From Terriglobales bacterium (GTDB lineage: Bacteria > Acidobacteriota > Terriglobia > Bryobacterales > Bryobacteraceae): a stretch of DNA of 64,000 nt. Shown here in pieces: positions 28,210 through 36,441 of the stretch. The stretch's first letter is position 1; every line of letters starts with the position of its first letter. Position numbers and translations under genes: made by a program. A model generated the notes under the pieces. The model was not told the origin of the DNA, ran no database searches, and worked only from the letters and a program-made list of their open reading frames with translations. The stretch is from contig JAIXQP010000031.1 of assembly GCA_027485675.1 (NCBI GenBank), forward strand, positions 1 through 64,000. The letters run 5' to 3'.

Positions 28210-30270
28210 ATGAATAGCTGGAGTATTGGGAAGCGTTTAGTGGGCGGTTTTGCCACGGTGATTGCGGTGGCGATCACTTTGAGTGCATTCTTCTACACGC
28301 AATTGGGAGAAGTGACCCGGAATGCGTTTGAAATCAGCCGGAACTCGCTGCCGAGCGTCTACCTGATCGGGGCGCTCAAGGCGGAGGCGCAAGGCCTGTA
28401 TATCCTCGCGATGGAACATGCGATCTCCAACGACCCGCAGGACATGGCGCGGATCGATCGAGAGATTGCCGTTGCGAAGGAGAGGTTCGCCAAGATGGAC
28501 ACTGGATACGAGGCGCTCTACAGCAATGATGAGGACCGGCGGCTGTTTGCGGCCATGCGGACAGCCGGCAACACCTTTTGGAGCCTGCAGGAGGAGATGC
28601 TGCGCACGAGCCGTCTGGGGACGCCAGAGGCGAACCGCAAGGCGATTGCCATGGCCACTACGGTTTTAAAGGACTCGTTCGTGAGTTACCAGAAGGCGGC
28701 CGACGCGGTGGTGAAATTCAATCAGGACTATGCGGCGTCTGCCACGGAGAGCTTGACCGACGCGAGCAATCAGGCGCGCTTGGGGTTGATTTGCGGTTTG
28801 CTGGCGGCGGTGGCGATTGCTTCGTTGATCGCTTGGCTTGTGCTGCGGAGTATCCTGCAGCCCCTGGCTGCAGCGATGGGTTTGGTGGCTTCCGTGGCCG
28901 ATGGCGACCTGAGCCAGAAGGTGGTGGCGGCCTCAAAGGATGAGTTCGGCCAGATGCTGGAGGCGCTCAACCGCATGGTGAACAGTTTGCGGGAGAAGGC
29001 CGAAGTGGCCGAGAAGATCTCTGCTGGCGATTTGGCGGTGCAGCCACGGCCCACCTCGGACCGGGATACCCTGGGGCACTCGCTCGTGCAAATGGTAGCT
29101 AGTCTGCGGGACAAGGCGGCGGCCGCCGACAGTATTGCGAAGGGTGATCTGACCGTCGAGTTGAAGGCGATTTCCGATCGCGACGTGCTGGGGAACTCGT
29201 TTTTGCAGATGGTGAGCAGTCTACGGGAGAAGGCGGTGGTGGCCGAGAGTATCGCGAAGGGAGACCTTACAGTCGAGCTGAAGTCCGTTTCTGACCGGGA
29301 CACGCTGGGTAAATCGTTCGTGCTGATGTTGTCGAATCTGCGGTCGACGGTACAGGCGGTCGTCGCGGCCTCCGCCAACGTGGCTTCCGGCAGCGCACAG
29401 ATGAGTTCGACGGCGCAGCAGTTGGCGCAGGGGGCCACCGAGCAGGCCGCTGCGGCCGAGGAGACGACGGCTTCGATGGAGGAGATGACCGCGGGTATTC
29501 AACAGAATGCGGACAACTCCCGGCAAACCGACAAGATCGCCGTGGCGGCGGCCACTGACGCCAAGACCAGCGGCGAGGCGGTGAACCGGACGGTCGAGGC
29601 GATGCGGGAGATCGCTGAGAAGATCAGCATCATTGAGGAGATTTCGCGCAAGACGGATCTGCTGGCGCTCAACGCGGCGGTGGAAGCCGCGCGGGCCGGG
29701 GAGCACGGCAAGGGCTTCGCGGTGGTGGCCTCCGAGGTGCGGAAGCTGGCCGAACGCAGCCAGACGGCGGCGGCCGAGATCAGCCGTTTGACGGGGGACG
29801 GGGTCAAGACCTCGGTGGGGGCGGGCGAGTTGCTGTCCCGGCTGGTTCCCGACATTCGCAAAACCGCTGAGCTGGTCCGGGAGATTGCGGCCGCCAGCGC
29901 CGAACAGAGCACCGGCGCTCACCAGGTGAACAAGGCCATCCAGCAGTTGGACCAGGTGATTCAACAGAACTCAGCGGCCGCCGAAGAGGTGGCGGCGACG
30001 GCCGAGGAGTTGTCGAGCCAGGCCGAGCAGTTGCAGCGGGCCACGAGCTTTTTCCGGTTGAGCCATCAGGCGGGGGCATCGTTAGGAGCGCCCCTGGTGC
30101 GTCCGGCCGCCCGGCGCCGCCCGGCGGGACCGGCCAGGCCGGGGGGTTCGGCGAGCTTGGTCAATATGCACAACGCCACGAAGCCGTCGTCACGGGCAGT
30201 CATCGATCTTGACGCCGAAGGGGATGTGTTTGATTCGCAGGACGCCGGATTCGAGCAGTACCGGGACTAG
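28210..30270 (+). CDS. Methyl-accepting chemotaxis protein with tandem HAMP-like units
   Basis: The 686-residue receptor starts at ATG 28210 (GAGGGG upstream; the frame is open to 28066 only inside cheA). It has TM1 ([16 protein letters not shown]), a four-helix periplasmic domain, and TM2 ([20 protein letters not shown], about 192-212). A HAMP is followed by three near-identical 50-residue units with the pattern [38 protein letters not shown]. The signalling domain contains the conserved tip [20 protein letters not shown] with [21 protein letters not shown] Pro/Arg-rich tail of about 50 residues follows, without the NWETF-type CheR tether. It senses a periplasmic ligand and controls CheA. 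Confidence 0.93.
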   Translation: MNSWSIGKRLVGGFATVIAVAITLSAFFYTQLGEVTRNAFEISRNSLPSVYLIGALKAEAQGLYILAMEHAISNDPQDMARIDREIAVAKERFAKMDTGYEALYSNDEDRRLFAAMRTAGNTFWSLQEEMLRTSRLGTPEANRKAIAMATTVLKDSFVSYQKAADAVVKFNQDYAASATESLTDASNQARLGLICGLLAAVAIASLIAWLVLRSILQPLAAAMGLVASVADGDLSQKVVAASKDEFGQMLEALNRMVNSLREKAEVAEKISAGDLAVQPRPTSDRDTLGHSLVQMVASLRDKAAAADSIAKGDLTVELKAISDRDVLGNSFLQMVSSLREKAVVAESIAKGDLTVELKSVSDRDTLGKSFVLMLSNLRSTVQAVVAASANVASGSAQMSSTAQQLAQGATEQAAAAEETTASMEEMTAGIQQNADNSRQTDKIAVAAATDAKTSGEAVNRTVEAMREIAEKISIIEEISRKTDLLALNAAVEAARAGEHGKGFAVVASEVRKLAERSQTAAAEISRLTGDGVKTSVGAGELLSRLVPDIRKTAELVREIAAASAEQSTGAHQVNKAIQQLDQVIQQNSAAAEEVAATAEELSSQAEQLQRATSFFRLSHQAGASLGAPLVRPAARRRPAGPARPGGSASLVNMHNATKPSSRAVIDLDAEGDVFDSQDAGFEQYRD

Positions 30271-30282
30271 GAGGGAAGCACC

Positions 30283-30765
30283 ATGCACGCCGTCAATCAG
30301 TACATTACCTTCAAACTGGGCAACGAGCTCTTCGCCGTTCCGGTGAAACAGGTACGCGAGGTGCTCGAGTTGGGGGCGCTGACCCGGGTGCCGACCGCTC
30401 CGCCTTACATGCGGGGCGTGGTCAACGTGCGGGGCAAAGCGATCCCGGTCGTGGACCTGCGGCTCCGGTTTGGCTTGCCGGCGGGGCCGGGCACCGTGAG
30501 CAGCCGGATCCTGGTGCTCGAACTCCTGCTGGACGGCGAAGCGACGGTGCTGGGTGCGATTGCCGACAGTGTCCATGAGGTCATCGAACTCGGCCAGGGG
30601 GCGATCAATCCTCCGCCGACGATCGCCATGCGCTGGCGGTCGGAGTTCATTGTGGGCATGGGCCGCCGGGGCGAGGATTTTCTGATTATTCTCGACGTGA
30701 ATGCCGTGTTTGCCTCCGAACAGTTAGCCCTTGCGGAGCCAGGGGCCGCTCTGGCCGCCGGCTGA
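30283..30765 (+). CDS. cheW: CheW coupling protein
   Basis: The 160-residue protein is a single CheW domain: QYITFKLGNELFAVPVKQVR, LTRVPTAPPYMRGVVNVRGK, AIPVVDLRLRFGLP and GAIADSVHEVIEL, ending with DFLIILDVNAVF. It couples the receptor to CheA at the inner membrane. It starts 12 bp after the receptor gene with AGGAGGGAAG in front. Confidence 0.95.
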   Translation: MHAVNQYITFKLGNELFAVPVKQVREVLELGALTRVPTAPPYMRGVVNVRGKAIPVVDLRLRFGLPAGPGTVSSRILVLELLLDGEATVLGAIADSVHEVIELGQGAINPPPTIAMRWRSEFIVGMGRRGEDFLIILDVNAVFASEQLALAEPGAALAAG

Positions 30766-30797
30766 AGCAGAATCAGGCAGAAAGGATCGAAACGGTC

Positions 30798-31715
30798 GTG
30801 CCGAATACCCGAAACACGGCGGCGGTCCCGAGTGGCGCGAGGTCTTCTCTCAACACTGCAGACCGCCCCGTACCTAAAGGCGAGGCGGTGGTTCTATCGA
30901 CTGCGAACTATCGGAAACTCGCCCGGCGAATCACCGCCGAAACCGGCATTCAGTTGCCCGAGGGGAAGCGGATGATGGTGAGCGGGCGTTTGCAGCGGCG
31001 AACCCGCGCACTCGGGCTGAACTCGATTGAGGAGTATTGTGAGCTGGTTTTGAGCGAAGGCGCCAAGGCGCAGGACCGCACGGACCTGATTGACGCCGTA
31101 ACCACGAACACCACCGAATTCTTTCGCGAGCCGGAGCACTTTGATCTGCTGCGGCAGAAGATTCTGCCGGAATGGCGCCAACGGTCCGGGCCCGGAGACC
31201 GGATGACCCTTTGGTCGGCGGCGTGTTCGTCCGGTCAGGAACCCTACACGCTAGCGATGGTGTTGGCGGAGTTTGGGGCCGCCTTGCCGGGCTTTTGCTA
31301 CCGCATACTGGCCACGGACATCTCGAAGACGGCGCTCCAAAAGGCACGCAGCGGCATCTACGAACGGCGCCAGACGGAACGAATGCCGCGCGAACTGCGG
31401 AGCAAGTACCTGCTGCAGGCCAAGGACACCCCCCTGGTGCGGATCGTCCCGGAGTTGCGGAGGCAGGTGGTGTTCCACCCGCTGAATCTCATGGACACCG
31501 ACTACCCGCTCGCCGAGCCATTCGATGTCATCTTTTGCCGGAATGTGTTTATCTACTTTGATCGTCCGACGCAAGCCGCCGTCGCGGCGAAGCTCTGCCG
31601 TTATCTGCGCCCTGGCGGCTATCTGTTTATCGGCCATTCCGAGTCGCTGGTGGACAACCAACTTCCGCTCGTGTCGATTGGACGTTCCTGTTATCTCCGT
31701 ATTGCAGAGGAGTAG
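30798..31715 (+). CDS. cheR: Chemotaxis protein methyltransferase CheR
   Basis: The 305-residue protein has the N-terminal CheR alpha domain (LARRITAETGIQLPEGKRMM) and the S-adenosylmethionine-binding domain: TTNTTEFFREPEHFDLLR, LWSAACSSGQEPYTLAM, CYRILATDISKTALQKARSG and FDVIFCRNVFIYFD. It methylates glutamates on the adjacent receptor. The start is GTG 30798. The first 35 residues are extra relative to the usual length and could be untranslated. Its natural opponent, cheB, is present only as a relic directly downstream. Confidence 0.93.
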   Translation: MPNTRNTAAVPSGARSSLNTADRPVPKGEAVVLSTANYRKLARRITAETGIQLPEGKRMMVSGRLQRRTRALGLNSIEEYCELVLSEGAKAQDRTDLIDAVTTNTTEFFREPEHFDLLRQKILPEWRQRSGPGDRMTLWSAACSSGQEPYTLAMVLAEFGAALPGFCYRILATDISKTALQKARSGIYERRQTERMPRELRSKYLLQAKDTPLVRIVPELRRQVVFHPLNLMDTDYPLAEPFDVIFCRNVFIYFDRPTQAAVAAKLCRYLRPGGYLFIGHSESLVDNQLPLVSIGRSCYLRIAEE

Positions 31716-31721
31716 TCATAG

Positions 31722-32305
31722 AAGCCTGCAAGAGCCAAGGTTAGCGCCCTGATTGTTCATGGTTCCGCGTCTATACGGCAAGCGATGGTGCAAAAGGCTC
31801 GGCTCCGATCCGGAAATCGAAGGAATTGGGACGGAGACCGGATGTGACCACCCGCGATCGGCCGATGCCGCGGCGAGGTGGGTTCGACCGTAACGGCGCC
31901 GGTCTCGGAGATGGCGCTGCTCGTCTGGGGACAGGGGCGGTGGCGGTAACCGCCGAGCCGTCAATTGGGGCGTAGGAGTTCTTTGCCGATGCGAGGGGAT
32001 TCCCCTCCGGCGCAGTGATGGCGCAGCAGATGCCGGAGACCTTGACGGCCCGATTTCCCAAGCGGCTGGATGGTCTTTGCGCGGTCACGGTGGGGGTGAT
32101 GCTGACGGGGATGGGCGACGATAGCGCCCGAGGGATGTTAGCGATGAAGGCGGCGGAAGCGACCACACTGGCCGAAGACGAGGCGGGTTGTGTGGGGTTC
32201 GGGATGCCCGCGGCCGCGATCCAGCATGGCGGGGCGGAGCGGGTCCTGCCACCGGGGCAGATGGCAAGAGCAGTGATTGTGTTCATCAGAGAGGGGGAGA
32301 GAGTT
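31722..32305 (+). pseudogene. cheB: Decayed cheB (glutamate methylesterase/receiver)
   Basis: The order and identity of the fragments match CheB. A receiver start reads KVSALIVHGSASIRQAM from about 31737. The frame then shifts to LGSDPEIEGIGTETG. Further on, MAQQMPETLTARFPKRLDGL from about 32021 corresponds to the VQHMP..FT..FA.RLD segment. After a large gap relative to normal CheB it continues as VMLTGMGDDSARGMLAMKAA and GMPAAAIQHGGAERVLPPGQ. The receiver aspartate, the catalytic serine (GASTGG) and the catalytic histidine regions are missing or scrambled, and there is at least one stop (near 31967) and several frameshifts. It cannot make an active methylesterase. Confidence 0.85.
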
Positions 32306-32548
32306 CCCAGCACGGCCAATGATGTTCCGGGTTGGCCAAACGTTCCTCGATCCCGACACCGGCCCCCAGCGCTTCTGGTAGATCGCGCGATATCACGGGG
32401 GCTTCGTCGGGCGAATGGTCCTGATGATCCCGTTTCTTACCTCCGGGCCCTGCCCCGGAGCTTCGATGCAAGTAGGCGGGCGCTGCCACAACGCGGCCCC
32501 GGGGCCTGGGTTTCCCGGTGGATTAGTCATGCGGTAGAGTAACTTCGT
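32306..32548. other. Spacer after cheB relic
   Basis: No gene recognised. It contains a small hairpin (CTCCGGG arms at 32441-32447 and 32454-32460) and a 12-bp GC palindrome GGCCCCGGGGCC at 32495-32506. Either could help end the chemotaxis transcript; neither has a T-run. Confidence 0.35.
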
Positions 32549-33826
32549 ATGCAGAATCGTCGCAGCATTCTCAAGGCCTCCGTTGGTCCGCTCATCGTTC
32601 CCAGCTATGTCCTCGGCCAACGCAGCGGGCGCGTGGCGCCCAGCGACCAGGTCGTCATGGCCGGCATTGGCATCGGGGCTCGCGGGGCTCACGATCTGAG
32701 CAAGATTCTCAAGTTTCCCGATGCCCGGTTTGTCGCCGTTTGCGACGTCCGCAACGAACGACGCGAAACCATTAAGTCCACCGTCGACCAAGCCTACGGC
32801 AACCGCGACTGCAAAACCTACGCCGACCAGTTCGAACTGCTCGCCCGCTCCGATATCGACGCCGTCCTGATCGCTACCGGCGACCGGTGGCACACGCCGC
32901 TCTCCATGATCGCCGCGCAGCACGGCAAAGACGTCTATTGCGAGAAGCCGTGTTCGATGTCCATCGAAGAGAGCTGGGCCCTGGCCGCCGCCTTTCAACG
33001 CTATAACCGCCTTTACCAGGCCGGGTGCCAGAGGCGTAACGGGGCCAACTTCCAACTGTGCCGCGAACTGCTGCGATCGGGAGCGCTCGGGAAGTTGAAG
33101 ACGCTTTATGCCAACGTCGGGCCTTCCGTGAACTGGCCGCCGCTGCCCAGCCGCGACTGGCTGGAAGGACAGCCCTTGCCCCCACCGCAGGTACTCGACT
33201 GGGAACGCTGGCTAGGACCGGCGCCCTGGCGGCCATATCATCCGAGTTATGTGCAGGGCGGGTGGCGGAATTACTATGATTTTCATGGCGGCGGGATTTT
33301 GGAGTGGGGCTCGCACACGGTGGACCTGTGCCACTGGGCGGCAGACCTGGATGATACGCAGCCGGTGGAGTACGAACCGGTGGGCGGGAATACCGGTCCG
33401 TATAGCGTGAACTGTAAGTACGCCAACGGCGTTGAGTTAGTGATGCGGGATAACGCCTGGGACGGAGCGCTCAATACGGGGAGCTGCAGCTTCCGGATTG
33501 AGGGCGAACTGGGCTGGGTGGAGACGGGGGATAAGACTAAGATCGAGGCTTCCGAGAACATCAAGCCGTTGCTGCGGCCGACCGAGCCGGCGCCGATGGC
33601 GCTCGAGAACCATATGCGGGAGTTTGTCACCTGCGTGCGGACGCGGAAGACACCGAGCGCGAATGCGGCGGCGGCGGCGAATTCGCACGTGACCTGCCAC
33701 GCCGCGTTTATCGCGTTCCAACGGGGACGGAAGCTGACCTGGAGCGTGGAGAAGCGCGAGTTCACCAACGATGAGGTGGCGAACCGGATGCGGTCGCGGG
33801 CGATCCGCGAGCCGTGGCGGATTTGA
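32549..33826 (+). CDS. Gfo/Idh/MocA family oxidoreductase, exported type
   Basis: The 425-residue protein begins MQNRRSILKASVGPLIVPSY, a Tat-like start (RRSILKA) common in Acidobacteriota members of this family. The Rossmann part has MAGIGIGARGAHDL, RFVAVCDVRNERRE, DAVLIATGDRWHTPL and the lysine motif DVYCEKPCSMSIEE. The C-terminal domain contains HGGGILEWGSHTVDLCHWA. It is inferred to be an NAD(P)-dependent sugar dehydrogenase or hydrolase. Base use changes inside the gene: the first half is rich in C-ending codons, the second half (after about 33,200) in G-ending codons like the genes that follow. Confidence 0.88.
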   Translation: MQNRRSILKASVGPLIVPSYVLGQRSGRVAPSDQVVMAGIGIGARGAHDLSKILKFPDARFVAVCDVRNERRETIKSTVDQAYGNRDCKTYADQFELLARSDIDAVLIATGDRWHTPLSMIAAQHGKDVYCEKPCSMSIEESWALAAAFQRYNRLYQAGCQRRNGANFQLCRELLRSGALGKLKTLYANVGPSVNWPPLPSRDWLEGQPLPPPQVLDWERWLGPAPWRPYHPSYVQGGWRNYYDFHGGGILEWGSHTVDLCHWAADLDDTQPVEYEPVGGNTGPYSVNCKYANGVELVMRDNAWDGALNTGSCSFRIEGELGWVETGDKTKIEASENIKPLLRPTEPAPMALENHMREFVTCVRTRKTPSANAAAAANSHVTCHAAFIAFQRGRKLTWSVEKREFTNDEVANRMRSRAIREPWRI

Positions 33827-33848
33827 GGAGTTGAGGAGAGGGGAAGCG

Positions 33849-34550
33849 ATGGCACAGACACCACAGACGACACCGGCCGTGACGGCGGCCAAGCCGGCTC
33901 CGCCGACGCCGCCCGCGGCTCTGCGGGAGGGCGCGATTGGCACGCTGGATGGCGCGGGGCTGCAGAAGATTCTGACCGACCCGGCGGCGAGCGAGTTTCA
34001 GAAGGCGAAGGCCTGCCAACGGGCGGGCGAGACGGGGGCGACGGAGACGGTGCCGGCGCTGGCCGCGCTGCTGAGTGATGCGCGGCTGGGGACCTATGCC
34101 CGGTACGGGTTGGAGCCGATACCGGGGCCGGCGGCGGACGAGGCGCTGCGGGCAGCGCTGGGACGGCTGCAGGGGAATCTGCTGGTGGGGGTGGTGGCCT
34201 CGGTGGGGAAACGGCGGGACGCGAAGGCGTTGGCGGCGTTGCTGGGGCTGATGGGGAGTGCGGACGCGGCCGTGGCGGAGGCGGCGGCGGCCGCGGTGGG
34301 GAGCTTAGGGACAGCCGAGGGGGCGAAGGCGCTGCAGGCGGCGCTGGGAAGGGCGACGGGACGGCGGAAGATGGTGGCGGCGGACGCGGCGCTGGTTTGC
34401 GCGGAGCGGTTTTTGGCGGACGGAAAGCGGGCGGAGGCGCTGGCGCTCTATACGGTGCTGAGCGGGCCGACGATGCCGCAGGCGGCGCGGCACGGGGCGA
34501 TGGCGGCGATTGTGCGGGAAGAGACGCGCGTGGGGCGGCCGGGAAAGTAA
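33849..34550 (+). CDS. HEAT-repeat-like hypothetical protein
   Basis: The 233-residue protein starts at ATG 33849 after GAGGAGAGGGGAAG. After an Ala/Pro/Thr-rich N-terminus it is a string of helical pairs (VPALAALLSDARLGTYARYG, DAKALAALLGLMGSADAAVA, EGAKALQAALGRATGRRK) typical of HEAT or PBS-lyase-like repeats, often found beside oxidoreductases of this type in Acidobacteriota and Planctomycetes. No signal peptide is obvious. It follows the oxidoreductase by 22 bp, so the two are probably co-transcribed. It is probably a protein-interaction scaffold. Confidence 0.68.
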   Translation: MAQTPQTTPAVTAAKPAPPTPPAALREGAIGTLDGAGLQKILTDPAASEFQKAKACQRAGETGATETVPALAALLSDARLGTYARYGLEPIPGPAADEALRAALGRLQGNLLVGVVASVGKRRDAKALAALLGLMGSADAAVAEAAAAAVGSLGTAEGAKALQAALGRATGRRKMVAADAALVCAERFLADGKRAEALALYTVLSGPTMPQAARHGAMAAIVREETRVGRPGK

Positions 34551-34554
34551 GTGG

Positions 34555-35215
34555 CGGGACGGGCCGATTGATCCGTTTGCTCGGTTGGCGCGCGGCAAAG
34601 GGGGTGCGGCTATAGCTGGGAACTTTGCGCCGGGGGCAGTGGGCTCGCCGGCGTCGTTCCGCAGTAACAACTGGTATCTGACGGGACCGAACGACGGGTT
34701 TTCTCGGAACGGGCTGACTTTCTGATGGCGAATCCGCAAATTGCTTCGGCGCGGCGGTTGGGGAACCTATCGAGTTCCAACTACCATTCGATGCCGGTGG
34801 AGGATCGACAGCGGGCCAAGGGGTTGGGCGATGAGGACGGGGAGGCGCAGGAGCAGAACGACAGCTTCCGGACGTAGCGGAACCGGAAGTCAGACAAGCA
34901 GTTGCTGGGGCTTTTGGCGCACCATATCCTGCGTTCGAACGCGCTGTGTGATTCGCCGATTGGGCCGAATGAGCGCGGGGTGCGGGCAGAGAGTTGGACG
35001 CGGAACCTGGTGGACCGTGAGCAGGTGGGCGAGATTTTCTACGTTCTCCGGCGAACCGTCGGGCGGTGGGCCCGCACCTGGGCCAGGGGCAGCGGACGGG
35101 GAATGGCGCGGTGTATTCCGGGACCTCGGGCTGACGCCGGACCCGAATCTCCATACGCGCAGCAAGGCGACGCCGCGAAACCGGTCGGCATGGCGGGCGA
35201 TTTGAGAATGTGACG
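34555..35215 (+). pseudogene. Relic of an Oar-like TonB-dependent receptor (C-terminal part)
   Basis: Broken frames in receptor order can be read here: FRSNNWYLTGPNDGFSRNGLTF region near 34,655-34,725, then ANPQIASARRLGNLSSSNYH from about 34,727, a GLGDEDGEAQEQNDSFRT segment near 34,824-34,876 interrupted by TAG, then RNRKSDKQLLGLLAHHILRS, ALCDSPIGPNERGVRAES and NLVDREQVGEIFYVLRRTVG. These correspond to barrel segments of Oar-like receptors (SSNYHSMQV, LDKQLLGFDHTHVLRSNAVW, LPIGPNRR..., VGGWQLGGIFNVLSGTPVG). Multiple frameshifts and stops show that it is decayed. Confidence 0.62.
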
Positions 35216-35425
35216 AGCTTGGCCCCGTAGGGGGGGCTCGAACCGGGATCTGAACGACTTGAACTGCGGCCCGATTCACTTAGAAGAGTTGTTCGTAGAG
35301 GAGCCAGAGGAACGGGAGGAGACCGGCGATACCGAAGATCGCGGGCAGGGAAGGAAAGGAGTTAGCGGGATGAGGGTGGGGCGGCTCTCCGATCTTGAAA
35401 AAGCCGCCGCGCCGAGATTAGCCAG
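35216..35425. other. Spacer with short membrane-like fragment on minus strand
   Basis: On the minus strand, 35,281 to about 35,405 reads EPPHPHPANSFPSLPAIFGI and then AGLLPFLWLLYEQLF before a stop. It looks like a C-terminal membrane helix but has no start codon, so it is probably a relic. Nothing else is evident. Confidence 0.3.
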
Positions 35426-36391
35426 TTAGCGGCGGGTGCCCGGGATGTCGTTGGCGAACCGGTAGAGGCCTTTTCCGGCGGTGATGTAGAGGGTTTTGTT
35501 GTCGGGTCCGGCGAAGGTGCAGTTGGTGACGGTGTCCTCCGGCACGGAGACGAACTTGAGGAGCTGGCCGGCGGGGGAGAAGACGTGGACGCCGGGCTTG
35601 GTATCGAGGGTTTCGCTGGTGCCGCGCTTTTGATGGAGACCGGCGACGGCGTAGAGGTTCGCCTGCGTATCCATGCAGAGGCCGTCCGCGCTGCGGCCGG
35701 GATAGAAGTTATGGAAGACGCGCATGTTAGACAGCGTGCCGGCAGAAGAGAGATCATAAGCGCGGATCATGCGCGCGCCACCCTCCTGATTGTTGGCTTC
35801 GACGAGATAGAGCGTCTTATCGTCCGGGGCGATGGCGATGCCGTTGGGGCGCTGGATTTCGGGTTTGGTGAGCAGACGGGTGAGTTTCTTATCGGGGTCG
35901 AGGCGATAGACGGCGCCGCCGGGGAGGTCGGTGAAGTAAAGGCGGTTTTGGGAGTCGTGGGTGACGTCGTTGGGGCCGGTGAAGGGTTGGCCCTCAAAGT
36001 TATCCGTCAGCACTTCGACTTGGCCGGTCTGGAGGTTGGTGCGGGTGAGGCGCGGCTTCATCTCTTCGGCGGCATGGGGAGAGCCGCCGAACTGGGGACC
36101 TTTGAGCGAGGCGCCTTCGCAGGCGACGAGGTGGCCGTCGGGATGGTGGAGCAGGCCGTTGGCCGAGTTGCTGTTCTCGCGGAAGACCGACAGTTTGCCT
36201 TCCGGAGAGAGCTTCATGATGCGCTGGTTGATGGTCTCCGTGAAGTAGATGTTCCCGGCCGCATCGGCCGTGGGGCCTTCCGTGAAGGAGGTGATGGTGG
36301 CGGGGGTGGCTTCGAGTTTCGCCGCCGGCTCAGGCGCCGGGGCGCAGGAGGCGAGCAGGAGCGCGGCAAAGGGTAGAAGGAGGGGGCGCAT
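35426..36391 (-). CDS. SMP-30/gluconolactonase-like lipoprotein
   Basis: The 321-residue protein has a lipoprotein signal (LLPFAALLLASCAPAP, lipobox LASC at 13-16) and a six-bladed propeller of SMP-30/gluconolactonase/LRE type: FTEGPTADAAGNIYFTETIN, NGLLHHPDGHLVACEG, FTGPNDVTHDSQNRLYFTDL, RPNGIAIAPDDKTLYLVEAN and GRSADGLCMDTQANLYAVAG. The metal-site residues (Glu in FTEGP, Asn in GPND, Asp in SADGL) are kept. It probably hydrolyses sugar lactones in the periplasm. It is divergent from the DUF1592 gene with about 50 bp between. Confidence 0.85.
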   Translation of the reverse strand: MRPLLLPFAALLLASCAPAPEPAAKLEATPATITSFTEGPTADAAGNIYFTETINQRIMKLSPEGKLSVFRENSNSANGLLHHPDGHLVACEGASLKGPQFGGSPHAAEEMKPRLTRTNLQTGQVEVLTDNFEGQPFTGPNDVTHDSQNRLYFTDLPGGAVYRLDPDKKLTRLLTKPEIQRPNGIAIAPDDKTLYLVEANNQEGGARMIRAYDLSSAGTLSNMRVFHNFYPGRSADGLCMDTQANLYAVAGLHQKRGTSETLDTKPGVHVFSPAGQLLKFVSVPEDTVTNCTFAGPDNKTLYITAGKGLYRFANDIPGTRR

Positions 36392-36441
36392 GTCCGAGAC
36401 ATGATATCGCGGCGGCGCGAAGCTAGTAAGATCTTAGTGCT

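Noticed and set aside
33283-35154. 623-residue minus-strand Pro/Ser/Ala-rich frame
   Set aside because: Crosses the oxidoreductase and HEAT-like genes in antisense. Low-complexity composition indicates a shadow.
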